The notes beneath the pieces are model-generated. The model had not been told where the DNA came from, made no database searches, and saw only the letters and a program-made list of their open reading frames with translations. Shown piece by piece: positions 7,539 through 16,197 of a stretch of 24,038 nucleotides of DNA. The stretch lies in assembly GCA_934167435.1 (NCBI GenBank), contig CAKPKZ010000007.1, positions 1 to 24,038 of the forward strand. The letters run 5' to 3'. The stretch is from an uncultured Clostridia bacterium. Lineage in GTDB: Bacteria > Bacillota > Clostridia > TANB77 > CAG-508. A program made the position numbers and the translations under genes. How positions within the stretch are numbered: the first letter of the stretch is position 1; the number at the start of each line of letters is the position of its first letter.

Positions 7539-8696
7539 TTAAACCCCCAACAATTTTTTCTTTGCTTCATCAAAATCTGCTTGAGAAATAACTCCATCAT
7601 CAAGTAATTTTTTTAATTTTCCTAATTTTTCGTATGGGTCTTCTGCAGGTTGTTGAGGTTGAGAAACTGGTTGTTGGAAAGCTCCCATAGTTCCTCCTGC
7701 TGCATTAATTCCCATTCCCATAAATGCCATTCCTGATCCGCCATTATTTTCTCCTGCAGCTTGGAATCCACGAGCAACTGATTGTTGCATAAATGAATTT
7801 CCTCTAGCACCTGATAGAGCATCTGCTTTTTTAACATCACTAAGTAATTTCTTAGAGTCTTCATCGTATTCGATAGCAGTTATTGCAACTTTAACAATTT
7901 CTAATCCTCTATCTGATTTCCATCTATATCCTTCTTCTACCGCTTCTGATAAACTTTGTGCAAATCCTATTTGGTCACCTTGTATTTTTGTTATACGATT
8001 TCCTCTACTTGGATCATTTGTATAATTTGAGAACGCTGCTGATAAACTTCCAACAACTTCATTAAATAATTGTTCTCCAGCAGTATTATCCATGTCTGCA
8101 AAATCAAATATCTCTGCATCTGGTCTTAAATATTCCATTGGAACAAAGTTTTTTACAAACAATATTGGATCTATAATCTTCATAGTATATGTACCTCTTG
8201 TAATTGCTCCAACTTGTGAATTCATATATGCATCATCCCAATATATTTCAGATTGTGTTCCAAATCTATTTCCTGGTATTTCTTTTAAATTAACATATAC
8301 AACCATTTGTTCTCCACCAGGTATTCCTCCAAATTTAAATCTTTCCCATGAAGTTTTTATTGTTGATGATATAATTCCATCTCCTGCTAAAAACGATTTT
8401 GAATTTTGATCATCTGTTGAATATATAAATCCTCCTGGTTCTGTAATGAAACCTGTTATTGCTCCATCTTGCATTGTAATTAATGCTGTTCCCTCTGGTA
8501 CTACTATTTTACTTCCATTTGTTATTATATTTTCTGACCCTTTAGTATTTGAACCTCTACCATTTTCTGTCCCTCTTCTTTCTGCTCCAAAAATTGCTGC
8601 TGTTGCTGGTACATCGCTTCTTGGTACAATAAAGTCTTTCCATTGGTCAGCGAATGTTCCTCCTAATGCTCCTGCAAATGCTTTAATAAATCCCAT
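7539..8696 (-). CDS. SPFH-domain protein with C-terminal SHOCT domain (YdjI-like)
   Basis: The 385-aa protein has a beta-rich SPFH/Band-7 core at about residues 60-290: VVPEGTALITMQDGAITGF, GGIPGGEQMVVYVNLKEIPG and the YTMKIIDPILFVKNFVP strand. A Gly/Met/Gln-rich linker (about 300-350) leads to a SHOCT tail, KLGKLKKLLDDGVISQADFD. There is no transmembrane helix or signal peptide, unlike flotillins, so it must be recruited to the membrane. The zinc-ribbon protein encoded next is the obvious candidate. Relatives oligomerise and are linked to membrane stress and lipid organisation; the precise job is unknown. The start has GAGGA seven nt upstream. The promoter lies in the terminator of the preceding ABC operon. 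Confidence 0.85.
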   Translation of the reverse strand: MGFIKAFAGALGGTFADQWKDFIVPRSDVPATAAIFGAERRGTENGRGSNTKGSENIITNGSKIVVPEGTALITMQDGAITGFITEPGGFIYSTDDQNSKSFLAGDGIISSTIKTSWERFKFGGIPGGEQMVVYVNLKEIPGNRFGTQSEIYWDDAYMNSQVGAITRGTYTMKIIDPILFVKNFVPMEYLRPDAEIFDFADMDNTAGEQLFNEVVGSLSAAFSNYTNDPSRGNRITKIQGDQIGFAQSLSEAVEEGYRWKSDRGLEIVKVAITAIEYDEDSKKLLSDVKKADALSGARGNSFMQQSVARGFQAAGENNGGSGMAFMGMGINAAGGTMGAFQQPVSQPQQPAEDPYEKLGKLKKLLDDGVISQADFDEAKKKLLGV

Positions 8697-8747
8697 ATTA
8701 ATTTCCTCACTTTCTATTATTAAATTTTAATTTTAAATCTTATAATT

Positions 8748-8779
8748 ATTATATAACATAAAAGCCAAGTAAATGTCAA
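8748..8779 (-). promoter_or_regulatory. Promoter of the SPFH/zinc-ribbon operon
   Basis: A perfect TTGACA (8774-8779, minus strand) is followed by TTATAT after 17 nt (8751-8756), or by TATAAT after 20 nt (8748-8753). The -35 hexamer lies in the loop of the upstream operon's terminator hairpin, so terminator and promoter share bases. Confidence 0.6.
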
Positions 8780-8792
8780 TTACTTAGCCTTT
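8757..8792 (-). terminator. Terminator of the ABC-transporter operon
   Basis: An imperfect 11-12 bp stem (minus strand AAAGGCTAAGTAA with TTACTTGGCTTTT) encloses ATTGACA-type loop bases and is followed by TTTTATGTTATAT. It starts about 10 nt beyond the permease stop codon. Confidence 0.65.
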
Positions 8793-8800
8793 ATTTTTTG

Positions 8801-11383
8801 TTATATATTGTCGTTCCTAATAGTTTCTATAATATTTTGTTTATTAATTTTATTCATAGAATATCTCATAATAATTCCAATAACAACAGCCACAAATACA
8901 ATAGCAACAGCAATTGATTTATATGGTAAAACATATTCCATTTCCATACTATTTCTGAATACATTATACATACCATAAGATAATACTAATCCAATTGGTA
9001 TACCAATAATTAAAGATTTAACACCATAGAAAACGCTTTCTAATCTAATCATTCTATTAAATTCTTTTCTTGTCATTCCTATTGATTTAAGCATTGCAAA
9101 TTCTTTTTTTCTTAAATTCATATTTGTTGTTATTGTGTTGAAAATATTTGTTATTCCTATTAATGTAATTACTCCAATAAATCCATACAAGAATATTGAG
9201 ATAACTAATATAACTGCATTTTCAGCCTTGACTGATTTTTCTATATTAAATGTATTCAAATTAGAATTAGTAAGATTATTATCATTTTTATATTGTTCAA
9301 CTTCTTCATCTAATTTATAAGCATCATTTGATTGTGCATATAATGAAACACTTTCATACCCAGTTTTGTTTATGAATTCTTCACTCACAATAAAAAATGC
9401 ATTGTAATTATACACAATGTTTACTCCCTTAGGTCTCTCTTCTGTTCTTGCTACTATTTTAACGTTATATTCCTTGTCTCCTATTTTTCCAGTTACAGTA
9501 TCTCCCTTTTTCCAAGTGTACATACTACCTTGGATTCTTTTTCCTTGGTCATTTGTATTAATATTGTTATCAATCAAAATTGCTCCATCTTTGTATGTTT
9601 CATAATCTCCGCCTATTTTTTTCAAATAAGCTTCATATACATTTTTGCTTAATGAAATAACATTTATTGTATCTATTTGTTCTTGGTCTGAATTTGACTC
9701 TGAATATCTTGCTTTAATATCTTTTCCATATTCAGTTAGTTCTGCTTTGTGTTTTTCATCCATATTCATTTCGAATGAATTGCTTTTATTTATTGATACC
9801 TCTCCTACATCTGGCAAGTTTGATATGTCTGTTAACATTTTTAAATTTTTTGCTTGTTCTTTTGCAAATTCTTCTGTATCTTCAGGTGACGCACTTGTGT
9901 ACGCATATACTACATAATTATAATCTTTTTCTGTATAATATGCACTTGACATTTTGAATCCATATTGTATAAAACTTGATATTGCAATAAATATTACTAC
10001 ACTTACTATTATTGAAATTACAGTAGTTCTATATTTTCTCTTACTTCTTTTTAAGTTTTTGTATGCAATTTCTCCACCTGTTTTAAATATTTTTGTTATG
10101 ATTTTTGGACATTTTATTTTCTTAGCTTTTAGTTTTACATCTTCTGAACTTCTTATTGCTTCAATTGGTGTGATTTTTGATGCTTTTTTAGCTGAATTTC
10201 TGCAAGATAACCATATTGTTACAACTGATACAATTATACTTACGACTATTGCTGGCCATGATATTCCATATGTCAATAAAGTTCCACTTGATACATAATC
10301 TTTTAATATGTAATTTACTACATTTACTAATATATAAATTGCAAATATTCCACTTAAAATTCCTAGAGGTATTCCTATAAGTCCTAATATAAAGCCTTCA
10401 AAATAAACACTTTTTTTGATTTGTTTTTTTGTTGCTCCAATGCTTGAAAGCATTCCATATTGTTTTAATCTTTCTGTTATTGATATTGCAAATCCATTTC
10501 TAATAACAAATACACTTGATACTAGAACTATTCCCATTATAAATGCTCCTAGTCCATAAATTGTTCTTAGTGTTTCATCATCTAGACTTGCTCCTTGAAA
10601 TGATAATAATTCTTTATTTATTTTTACCTTATATTTATAACTTTTATATGTTTTATTTAACCCGTTAACTACATTTAAATCATTTGCTTCAGTTCCAGAG
10701 TCTGCTTTTACCATTTGGTTTATGCTTTCTGTATTTTTTACATAGTCATTTGGATTTGTATATAGAACTGCTATATTTGCTTTTTTATTTATTGTTTGCA
10801 TTTTTGTGATAGCTGTAAACCAGTCTACTTCATAAGGTTCAATTGCAACAGTTGGTCGTTCTATTATGCCAACTATTTTATATATTTTTTGAGTTGTGTT
10901 TACATTTAATGTTATAGTATCTCCAACTTTGTAATTTGTTTTAAATTTTTCATTAATTCTAGTTGAAATTGCAAGTTCACTATCATTTTCGGGTAATCTA
11001 CCATCTTTTACATTTATAGCCATATTATTTAAAAACTTGTCATTCATTGAAATAACATTAACAAGTGTCTTTTCTTCTTCTCCTGTTGATGTTTTTCCAT
11101 TTGGTAAATAACTATACCCTAGTTCTTCTGATAAGTAATAGTCTTTAACTCCTCTATTTTCTTCTATATATTTTAGTTCGTCTTTTGGTACATTATATAA
11201 TATTGCATGATAATTTCCTTGACTATTTTTAGCTGTCTCTACAAATGTTTTTTGAAAGCTTGTTATAAGACCTGCTACGCCACATATTAAAGCTGTTGAT
11301 AAAATAATTCCGATTATAATTACAATTGACCTTTTCTTATTTAGCTTTAAGTCTTTTATACTTAGTTCATTTAAAACTTTCAT
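8801..11383 (-). CDS. ABC transporter permease, FtsX/MacB type, duplicated
   Basis: The 860-aa membrane protein carries two FtsX-like permease units. The first has a helix at about 17-39, an extracellular domain of about 230 residues, and three helices to about 390. The second begins with a helix near 449-468, has an extracellular domain of about 270 residues, and ends in three helices (about 745-848). FtsX hallmarks ERLKQYGMLSSIGATKKQIK and KKEFAMLKSIGMTRKEFNRM mark the coupling regions that touch the ATPase. Such transporters are mechanotransmitters or extruders of peptides, lipoproteins or cell-wall-active antibiotics, rather than classical channels. The ATG overlaps the ATPase stop (TAATG). 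The substrate cannot be read from the sequence. Confidence 0.88.
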   Translation of the reverse strand: MKVLNELSIKDLKLNKKRSIVIIIGIILSTALICGVAGLITSFQKTFVETAKNSQGNYHAILYNVPKDELKYIEENRGVKDYYLSEELGYSYLPNGKTSTGEEEKTLVNVISMNDKFLNNMAINVKDGRLPENDSELAISTRINEKFKTNYKVGDTITLNVNTTQKIYKIVGIIERPTVAIEPYEVDWFTAITKMQTINKKANIAVLYTNPNDYVKNTESINQMVKADSGTEANDLNVVNGLNKTYKSYKYKVKINKELLSFQGASLDDETLRTIYGLGAFIMGIVLVSSVFVIRNGFAISITERLKQYGMLSSIGATKKQIKKSVYFEGFILGLIGIPLGILSGIFAIYILVNVVNYILKDYVSSGTLLTYGISWPAIVVSIIVSVVTIWLSCRNSAKKASKITPIEAIRSSEDVKLKAKKIKCPKIITKIFKTGGEIAYKNLKRSKRKYRTTVISIIVSVVIFIAISSFIQYGFKMSSAYYTEKDYNYVVYAYTSASPEDTEEFAKEQAKNLKMLTDISNLPDVGEVSINKSNSFEMNMDEKHKAELTEYGKDIKARYSESNSDQEQIDTINVISLSKNVYEAYLKKIGGDYETYKDGAILIDNNINTNDQGKRIQGSMYTWKKGDTVTGKIGDKEYNVKIVARTEERPKGVNIVYNYNAFFIVSEEFINKTGYESVSLYAQSNDAYKLDEEVEQYKNDNNLTNSNLNTFNIEKSVKAENAVILVISIFLYGFIGVITLIGITNIFNTITTNMNLRKKEFAMLKSIGMTRKEFNRMIRLESVFYGVKSLIIGIPIGLVLSYGMYNVFRNSMEMEYVLPYKSIAVAIVFVAVVIGIIMRYSMNKINKQNIIETIRNDNI

Positions 11384-12066
11384 TATTTTCCATTCCTTTC
11401 ATCTTTAATTACTTTTCCATCATCAATTGTTATAACCCTATCTGCTTCTAGTGCAATTTTTTCGTCATGTGTTATTACTATAACTGTTTGATTATACTTT
11501 TTATTTGAAAGTCTTAATAATGAAATAATTTCTTCACTTGCCTTTGAATCTAAATTTCCAGTAGGCTCATCTGCAAGCATTAATGCAGGCTCATTCATTA
11601 TTGCTCTACCAATGGAAACTCTTTGCTGTTGACCTCCTGATAATTGATTTGGCAAATTGTATTTTCTCTTTTCTAGCCCCAATGTTTTTAATAAATCATT
11701 TAACCTTCTTTCGTCAACATTTCTTCCATCTAATTTTGTTGGTAATGTGATATTTTCTGAGACATTTAAAACTGGAATTAAATTATAAAATTGATAAATT
11801 AACCCAATTTGTCTTCTTCTAAAAATTGCAAGATTATCATCATTTAAAGTATAAATATCTTTTCCGTCTATAAAAACCTTTCCTGATGTTGGTCTGTCTA
11901 CTCCACCTATTAAGTGTAACAATGTAGATTTTCCGCTTCCGCTTGCTCCTATTATTGCAACAAATTCTCCTTTTTGTACTGAAAACGATATGTTATCTAC
12001 GGCTTTTACTTGATTTTCTCCTTTTCCATATATTTTGCATAAATTTTCAACTCTTAATATTTCCAT
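11383..12066 (-). CDS. ABC transporter ATP-binding protein, MacB/LolD type
   Basis: The 227-aa ATPase powers the adjacent FtsX-type permease. All nucleotide-binding motifs are intact: Walker A GASGSGKST at 40-48, Q-loop Gln92, signature LSGGQQQRV at 142-150, Walker B ALMLADE with the catalytic Glu at about 167, and the switch His200 in VITHDE. The EPTGNLDSK stretch after Walker B is the usual mark of the MacB/LolD/FtsE class. The start at 12066 has TAGGAGG at 12074-12080 with ideal spacing, so a longer frame from 12108 is rejected. The gene overlaps the permease start by one base and is preceded by a phased direct repeat that may bind a response regulator. Confidence 0.9.
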   Translation of the reverse strand: MEILRVENLCKIYGKGENQVKAVDNISFSVQKGEFVAIIGASGSGKSTLLHLIGGVDRPTSGKVFIDGKDIYTLNDDNLAIFRRRQIGLIYQFYNLIPVLNVSENITLPTKLDGRNVDERRLNDLLKTLGLEKRKYNLPNQLSGGQQQRVSIGRAIMNEPALMLADEPTGNLDSKASEEIISLLRLSNKKYNQTVIVITHDEKIALEADRVITIDDGKVIKDERNGK

Positions 12067-12097
12067 TTCTAATCCTCCTAAAAAATATGTTATATTA

Positions 12098-12132
12098 AGT
12101 ATAATCATTAAAAGTGACTATTAAGTGACTAT
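12098..12132 (-). promoter_or_regulatory. Activator-type promoter with 11-bp direct repeats before the ABC operon
   Basis: AAGTGACTAT occurs twice on the plus strand, at 12112-12121 and 12123-12132, an 11-bp period that places both copies on one face of the helix. On the minus strand these repeats cover the -35 position, which is poor (ACTTAA), and TATACT (12098-12103) follows 8 nt later. OmpR/PhoB-family regulators bind such 11-bp direct repeats overlapping a weak -35. The regulator at 22224-22886 is the obvious candidate, but this is inference. Confidence 0.55.
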
Positions 12133-12179
12133 GAAACTATAAAAATTGTCACAAAATAACATTTAGAGTTTTTTTAGAA

Positions 12180-12185
12180 TATAAT
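12180..12185 (+). promoter_or_regulatory. Candidate -10 element of the SOD-like gene
   Basis: TATAAT stands 17 nt before the ATG of the SOD-like gene and 6 nt before its GAGGTG ribosome site, so the leader would be very short. No good -35 is found 16-18 nt upstream; TTGTCA at 12146-12151 is too far away. The call is weak. Confidence 0.35.
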
Positions 12186-12201
12186 TTATAGAGGTGTTTT
12201 T

Positions 12202-12657
12202 ATGATTACAAATATTTTTAACACTGCCAAAGCAACTATTAAAGGCGGAAAAAAATACCCTAATATTGAGGGTACTGTTACATTTAAGGAAACTAAATCT
12301 GGAACATTGGTTACTGCTAAAGTTAAAGGTTTACCACAAGCGATTGGTAGATGTAAAGGTAGATTTTTTGGTTTTCACATTCACGAGGGTAATTCTTGTA
12401 CAGGAAATATAAATAATGAGTTTGCAAATGCTAAAGCTCACTTTAATCCTACAAATTGTGATCATCCTTTTCATGCTGGAGATTTGCCACCATTAATTGA
12501 AAATAATGGTTATGCTTATATGAGCGTTTTAATAAATAAATTTAAAATTAAAGATATTTTAGGTAAAGTTGTTATTATTCATGACTCTCCAGATGACTTT
12601 AAAACTCAACCAAGTGGAAATTCTGGAACTAAAATTGCCTGTGGCAAAATAGAATAG
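12202..12657 (+). CDS. Cytosolic Cu/Zn superoxide dismutase-like protein
   Basis: The 151-aa protein follows the Cu/Zn-SOD fold and would turn superoxide into peroxide and oxygen. Ligand candidates are all present: His59 and His61 in GFHIHEG, His80 in AHFNP, His88, His91 and Asp94 in DHPFHAGDLPPL, and His127 in VVIIHD. The disulfide pair is Cys66 and Cys147. Two points are odd. The zinc loop is short (only seven residues between the bridging His80 and the second zinc His). The catalytic Arg before ACG is Lys144 (GTKIACG). There is no signal peptide, although bacterial SodC is usually exported. Some Firmicute relatives have lost activity, so function needs an assay. It is a single-gene unit divergent from the ABC operon. 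Confidence 0.82.
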   Translation: MITNIFNTAKATIKGGKKYPNIEGTVTFKETKSGTLVTAKVKGLPQAIGRCKGRFFGFHIHEGNSCTGNINNEFANAKAHFNPTNCDHPFHAGDLPPLIENNGYAYMSVLINKFKIKDILGKVVIIHDSPDDFKTQPSGNSGTKIACGKIE

Positions 12658-12676
12658 ATTTTTCTATTCTATTTTA
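12646..12676. terminator. Bidirectional terminator overlapping both stop codons
   Basis: AAAATAGAATAGA (12646-12658) pairs perfectly over 13 bp with TCTATTCTATTTT (12663-12675) around a TTTT loop. The stem includes the SOD-like gene's TAG and the end of the convergent MFS gene's stop codon. Both genes therefore share one compact terminator. Confidence 0.75.
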
Positions 12677-13864
12677 TTGGTTGAATTCATATTTCATTTT
12701 TTCTCTTTTTCGTAAATATATCATATAATAAGCTATACTTATTTGAGCTATCATAAATAATGCAGATAATCCAAGCATATATCTTAAGCCTATTTCATAC
12801 ATTAAACCGCATAAATACACACCTATTGCTTCTCCTAAAAACCTAATTATATGGCATATATTTGAAAAACTTAACTGATATTTATTTTCTAATCTATTTA
12901 TATATACTGCCTCGCAAATGTTTTCGTATGATGTTGAAATAAATATAGACCATGTAATTGCAATTAAAGTAATCAACACATTGTTTGATATAAAAGCAAT
13001 TACATAAGCTAAAAATCTAATTCCAAATTTTATTGTAATTGTTAAATAATCATTTTTTGGTGTTAAATATCTTAATGCTATAATTCCAAATATATCTGCT
13101 AATAATCCTACTATTAGCAAATAATTAGTTGCTACATTATCGCTAAACTTAAAGTAATTTGTAAGTGTAAGCATTTTTAAGCCTAATGCTGTTGACATTG
13201 CTATTGTTGCAATTAATACATAAATAGAATATAAATTTAAAATTTTATCTTTAAAAATATGTTTTAAAGATATGTCTTCATGTTTATTTTTTGTAGAATT
13301 ATTTACTTTTATATTTAATAATACTGTAAAAGAAAATAGTAAAAATATATTGGCTATAAGTAAACATACGTTATAATTTACAATCAAACCCGCTATACTC
13401 TTTCCAATGAAAATTCCACCAAATAAAATACCAATATCTCTAAATAAATATTCTGTTAGTCTACGTTTACTATAGATTATTCCAGTTTTTACAATTGTTG
13501 TTATTAGAGGATAAATACTAGTAATAATTATATATTCTGTTACAATATCTATAATTATTGATAAATTAATTAATTGCATAGACATTGTGTTATTTAACGT
13601 ATATAGCCAACTCATATTCACTAATTTAATTATTAATACAATTACTAGCATATTTTTTAGTTTGTCTAATTTTACGTACTTTCCAATTAATGCAATAATT
13701 ATACAACTAATAAATGTTCCTATACTTAATATATTACTAATATTAGTAACTGTAAAATTATTATCTTGCATCCAAAGCTGTCTAAAATTTCCCCATAATC
13801 CAACAGATATACTAAAAAAAGCTAGCATAATTAATATTTTATTTTCTTCTTTTACCTTGTTCAT
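12674..13864 (-). CDS. MFS-type membrane transporter
   Basis: The 396-aa protein is almost wholly hydrophobic, with about 11-12 transmembrane helices. A short polar loop at mid-length (about residues 188-205, NNSTKNKHEDISLKHIFKD) separates two six-helix halves, as in the major facilitator superfamily. The N-terminus (FFSISVGLWGNFRQLWMQ) is the usual helix-1 pattern of small Firmicute drug or metabolite exporters. No substrate motif is recognised. It is the last gene of the minus-strand cluster, 3 nt after the nucleotidase, whose final GGAG serves as ribosome site. A second, broken MFS gene lies one gene upstream and may have been a partner or an older paralogue. Confidence 0.78.
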   Translation of the reverse strand: MNKVKEENKILIMLAFFSISVGLWGNFRQLWMQDNNFTVTNISNILSIGTFISCIIIALIGKYVKLDKLKNMLVIVLIIKLVNMSWLYTLNNTMSMQLINLSIIIDIVTEYIIITSIYPLITTIVKTGIIYSKRRLTEYLFRDIGILFGGIFIGKSIAGLIVNYNVCLLIANIFLLFSFTVLLNIKVNNSTKNKHEDISLKHIFKDKILNLYSIYVLIATIAMSTALGLKMLTLTNYFKFSDNVATNYLLIVGLLADIFGIIALRYLTPKNDYLTITIKFGIRFLAYVIAFISNNVLITLIAITWSIFISTSYENICEAVYINRLENKYQLSFSNICHIIRFLGEAIGVYLCGLMYEIGLRYMLGLSALFMIAQISIAYYMIYLRKREKMKYEFNQ

Positions 13865-13867
13865 TTG

Positions 13868-14458
13868 TTACTCCATTTCTTTTATGTAATTGTATATTTC
13901 ATTCCAATTCTTTTTATTTATAATATCTCCATGCTGAATATCATTGTATTCAGTAATTCTTATAACTTTTATTCCCGCTTCTGATACTTTTGTACAATTG
14001 GCTAATTGATCATCTATAAATAAATCTATATTTTCTCTTTGACATACTTCTAATTTATTTCTTGCATTAACTATCAACTCATCATAATAAATATTATTTT
14101 TATCTAACCAATCTTTACTCAATTTATAAGGATCTTCATGAAATTCTGAATCTCTTGCTGTTATTATATAAATTTTATGCCCTTCATTATGTAATTTTCT
14201 TATAATTTCTACACAATTTTTTCTTGGTTCTTCCTTTTTAGTAATTTCTTCTTGTATAACACTTAGAAAATATTTTAATTCTTCATAAGTAAATCCATAC
14301 TTTATTTGATATATATTTCCATTATTGCTATCCTCAACATATTTATCTTCTTCATTTTTATTTTCTTTTCCTAATTCATTAGCATATTTTTCTGCTGCTA
14401 AATTTAATTTATCTCTAATATCTGTTAATGTATCATCTATATCTATTCCTATATTCAT
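13868..14458 (-). CDS. HAD-family 5'-nucleotidase (NT5C type)
   Basis: This 196-aa HAD phosphatase is predicted to remove the 5' phosphate from (deoxy)nucleoside monophosphates. HAD motifs are clear: DIDDT at residues 5-9 (nucleophile Asp6, acid Asp8), Thr100 in IITARD, Lys135, and the metal-binding Asp149-Asp150 in DLFIDD. The layout and length fit the NT5C/5'(3')-deoxyribonucleotidase family. An insertion at about residues 30-50 (KENKNEEDKYVEDSNNG) lies in the cap region that selects the substrate, so the true substrate could be another small phosphate ester. Its start has AAGGAG at ideal distance. The N-terminal half of the fusion at 18166-19593 is a paralogue, sharing MNIGIDID and a KNW.EIY.fI end. 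Confidence 0.82.
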   Translation of the reverse strand: MNIGIDIDDTLTDIRDKLNLAAEKYANELGKENKNEEDKYVEDSNNGNIYQIKYGFTYEELKYFLSVIQEEITKKEEPRKNCVEIIRKLHNEGHKIYIITARDSEFHEDPYKLSKDWLDKNNIYYDELIVNARNKLEVCQRENIDLFIDDQLANCTKVSEAGIKVIRITEYNDIQHGDIINKKNWNEIYNYIKEME

Positions 14459-14508
14459 TTTTTCTCCTTTTTTCTATATATACTTGATATTTTATATAAT
14501 TTTATTAT

Positions 14509-15580
14509 TTATGAATTTTTACATTTATACATATAATTTTCTGTTTTTCTTAAATAAATTGTAGCAATAATCAAGAAAAACATTAATATATCAATTGTTA
14601 TCGATAATATGTTTACATTGTAAAAATAATTATATAATACAAATACTAAACTATAACTTATTAATTGCCCCAAAAGCATGTAAATGTTAAATACCATTAT
14701 ATGTTCTTTTCTATATTTTTCCAAATTATCTATTTTAATCGCAGCATAGACTGCACTACATGATTCAGACTCAATTATCGTTCCAAATGAGTTCATTAAT
14801 ATATAATAAATTAATAGCGTTATAAAACTTGCATTAAATACAACAAATAGTGATGATATAAAAATCACTATTGCCATATATGGATAAAATTTTTTATTTA
14901 TATTTTTGTTGTTTATTAATTTTAATAATTCTTCTAAAAAACATGCAGTTATATATGTTTCTTAAATGTTTCTTATCTTTAGCAATTTTCCAATATTCTT
15001 TTAAATTCATTTTATTATCTTGTACTGTAAAATTCTTAATTTTTAAAGATATTAATATTATTGATATTGATTCTACTGATAATATAGCAAATAAAGCATT
15101 ATATGAAAATCTTTCTATCACAAATCCAGAAAATATTGGCGTTAATATTGCTGTAATATTTTCTAAAATATTTAAACTTGCCAAATAACTACTCATTGAT
15201 TTATTACTATTTGATCCTATAACCATTAATTCATAAGGTGCTGCATAAAATATTGTTCTCATTGTATCTAAAGTTTTAAATAAAAAAATATAATTAACAA
15301 TATTTTCTTTAAATATAATCAAAATTACTATACTTAATACACCCAATATAAAACTTATCCTGTATATAAAGCTAGCATTTTTTGAGTTTATTATTTTTAG
15401 TACTATATATTCTAATACAAATCCTAAAACTACTGAATATACAGTATATTTCAAAATAAAATTCATATCGTTATTTACAATTTTTAATATGTATATATTA
15501 AAAAACAATGAAAAAAATACACTCATAAATTTTCTTAAAAAGGCAATTATTGCTATATATTTTCTATTATTTTTCTCTAT
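14509..15580 (-). pseudogene. Broken MFS transporter (lost start codon and frameshift)
   Basis: Two open frames, 15526-14894 and 14877-14509, together make one MFS-like protein of about 360 residues. The join lies near 14950: continuing in the other frame from an ATATAT run gives YITACFLEELLKLIN before FYPYMAIVIFISSL, so the break looks like a change in the AT dinucleotide repeat. The 5' end is also damaged. The frame stays open upstream of the ATG at 15526 to codon ATA at 15580, giving EKNNRKYIAIIAFLRKFMSV, a typical MFS start, but no ATG, GTG or TTG is available there. The ATG at 15526 has no ribosome site. Sequencing error could explain one defect, hardly both. Confidence 0.7.
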
Positions 15581-15649
15581 TTATTTTTAAGACCTTTACT
15601 TCTTTAGTTATTACAAAATTTTTATTATATATATTATTACATTTTTTTC

Positions 15650-16186
15650 TTATAGTTCATACTCCTTAACTTCGCAGTTTTTTTGACCACTAGTATTTAA
15701 TATTAAACCATCTTCTGGAAGCGGTTCAAAATAATACTTAATTGTTCTTGCAACTGCACCATGAGTTACTAAAAGAATATTCTTATCACTATATTTTTCT
15801 TTTATATCATCTATAAAAGCATGGATTCTATTAAACAATTCTGGCAAGGTTTCTAGTCCATCTGGTATATTAGTACTATAATAATTATAGTAGTCTGTAA
15901 TATAATAATCATCAATTATTGTATTAGTTAAAACTCCTCCATCTCTTTCCATTATTCTTTCATCGTAAATAACAGGAATATTATTAACATTTACAATTTC
16001 ACAAGTGTGTTTTGTTCTTATCATAGGGGAACAAATAATTAAATCTATATCTAAGTTCTTAACTATTTTACTTGCTTCTTCGGCTTGCTTAATTCCTATT
16101 TCATTTATATCTTCATCAAGTCTGCAATTATATTTATTTTCTTTATTACATTTTGTTTGGCCATGCCTAATTACATACAGTTTCAT
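15650..16186 (-). CDS. Histidine-phosphatase-family protein (phosphoglycerate mutase-like)
   Basis: The 178-aa protein belongs to branch 1 of the histidine phosphatases. It has RHGQT at residues 7-11 with the phospho-accepting His8, Arg57 in CSPMIRTKHT, Glu80 in the ERIMER segment, and the second catalytic His142 in LVTHGAVAR. The small size and lack of mutase insertions suggest a phosphatase (of a sugar phosphate, nucleotide or similar) rather than the glycolytic mutase. The substrate is not evident. It sits 11 nt behind the P-loop protein with an AGGAG site. Two nucleotidases and a PHP phosphatase occupy the same cluster, so phosphate removal is a repeated theme. Confidence 0.85.
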   Translation of the reverse strand: MKLYVIRHGQTKCNKENKYNCRLDEDINEIGIKQAEEASKIVKNLDIDLIICSPMIRTKHTCEIVNVNNIPVIYDERIMERDGGVLTNTIIDDYYITDYYNYYSTNIPDGLETLPELFNRIHAFIDDIKEKYSDKNILLVTHGAVARTIKYYFEPLPEDGLILNTSGQKNCEVKEYEL

Positions 16187-16197
16187 ACTTCTTACTC

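Noticed and set aside
14894..15526. The two MFS pieces as two intact small membrane proteins
   Set aside because: Neither piece has a ribosome site at its first ATG. They join into one MFS-like sequence across a frameshift, and the first piece stays open upstream of its ATG.
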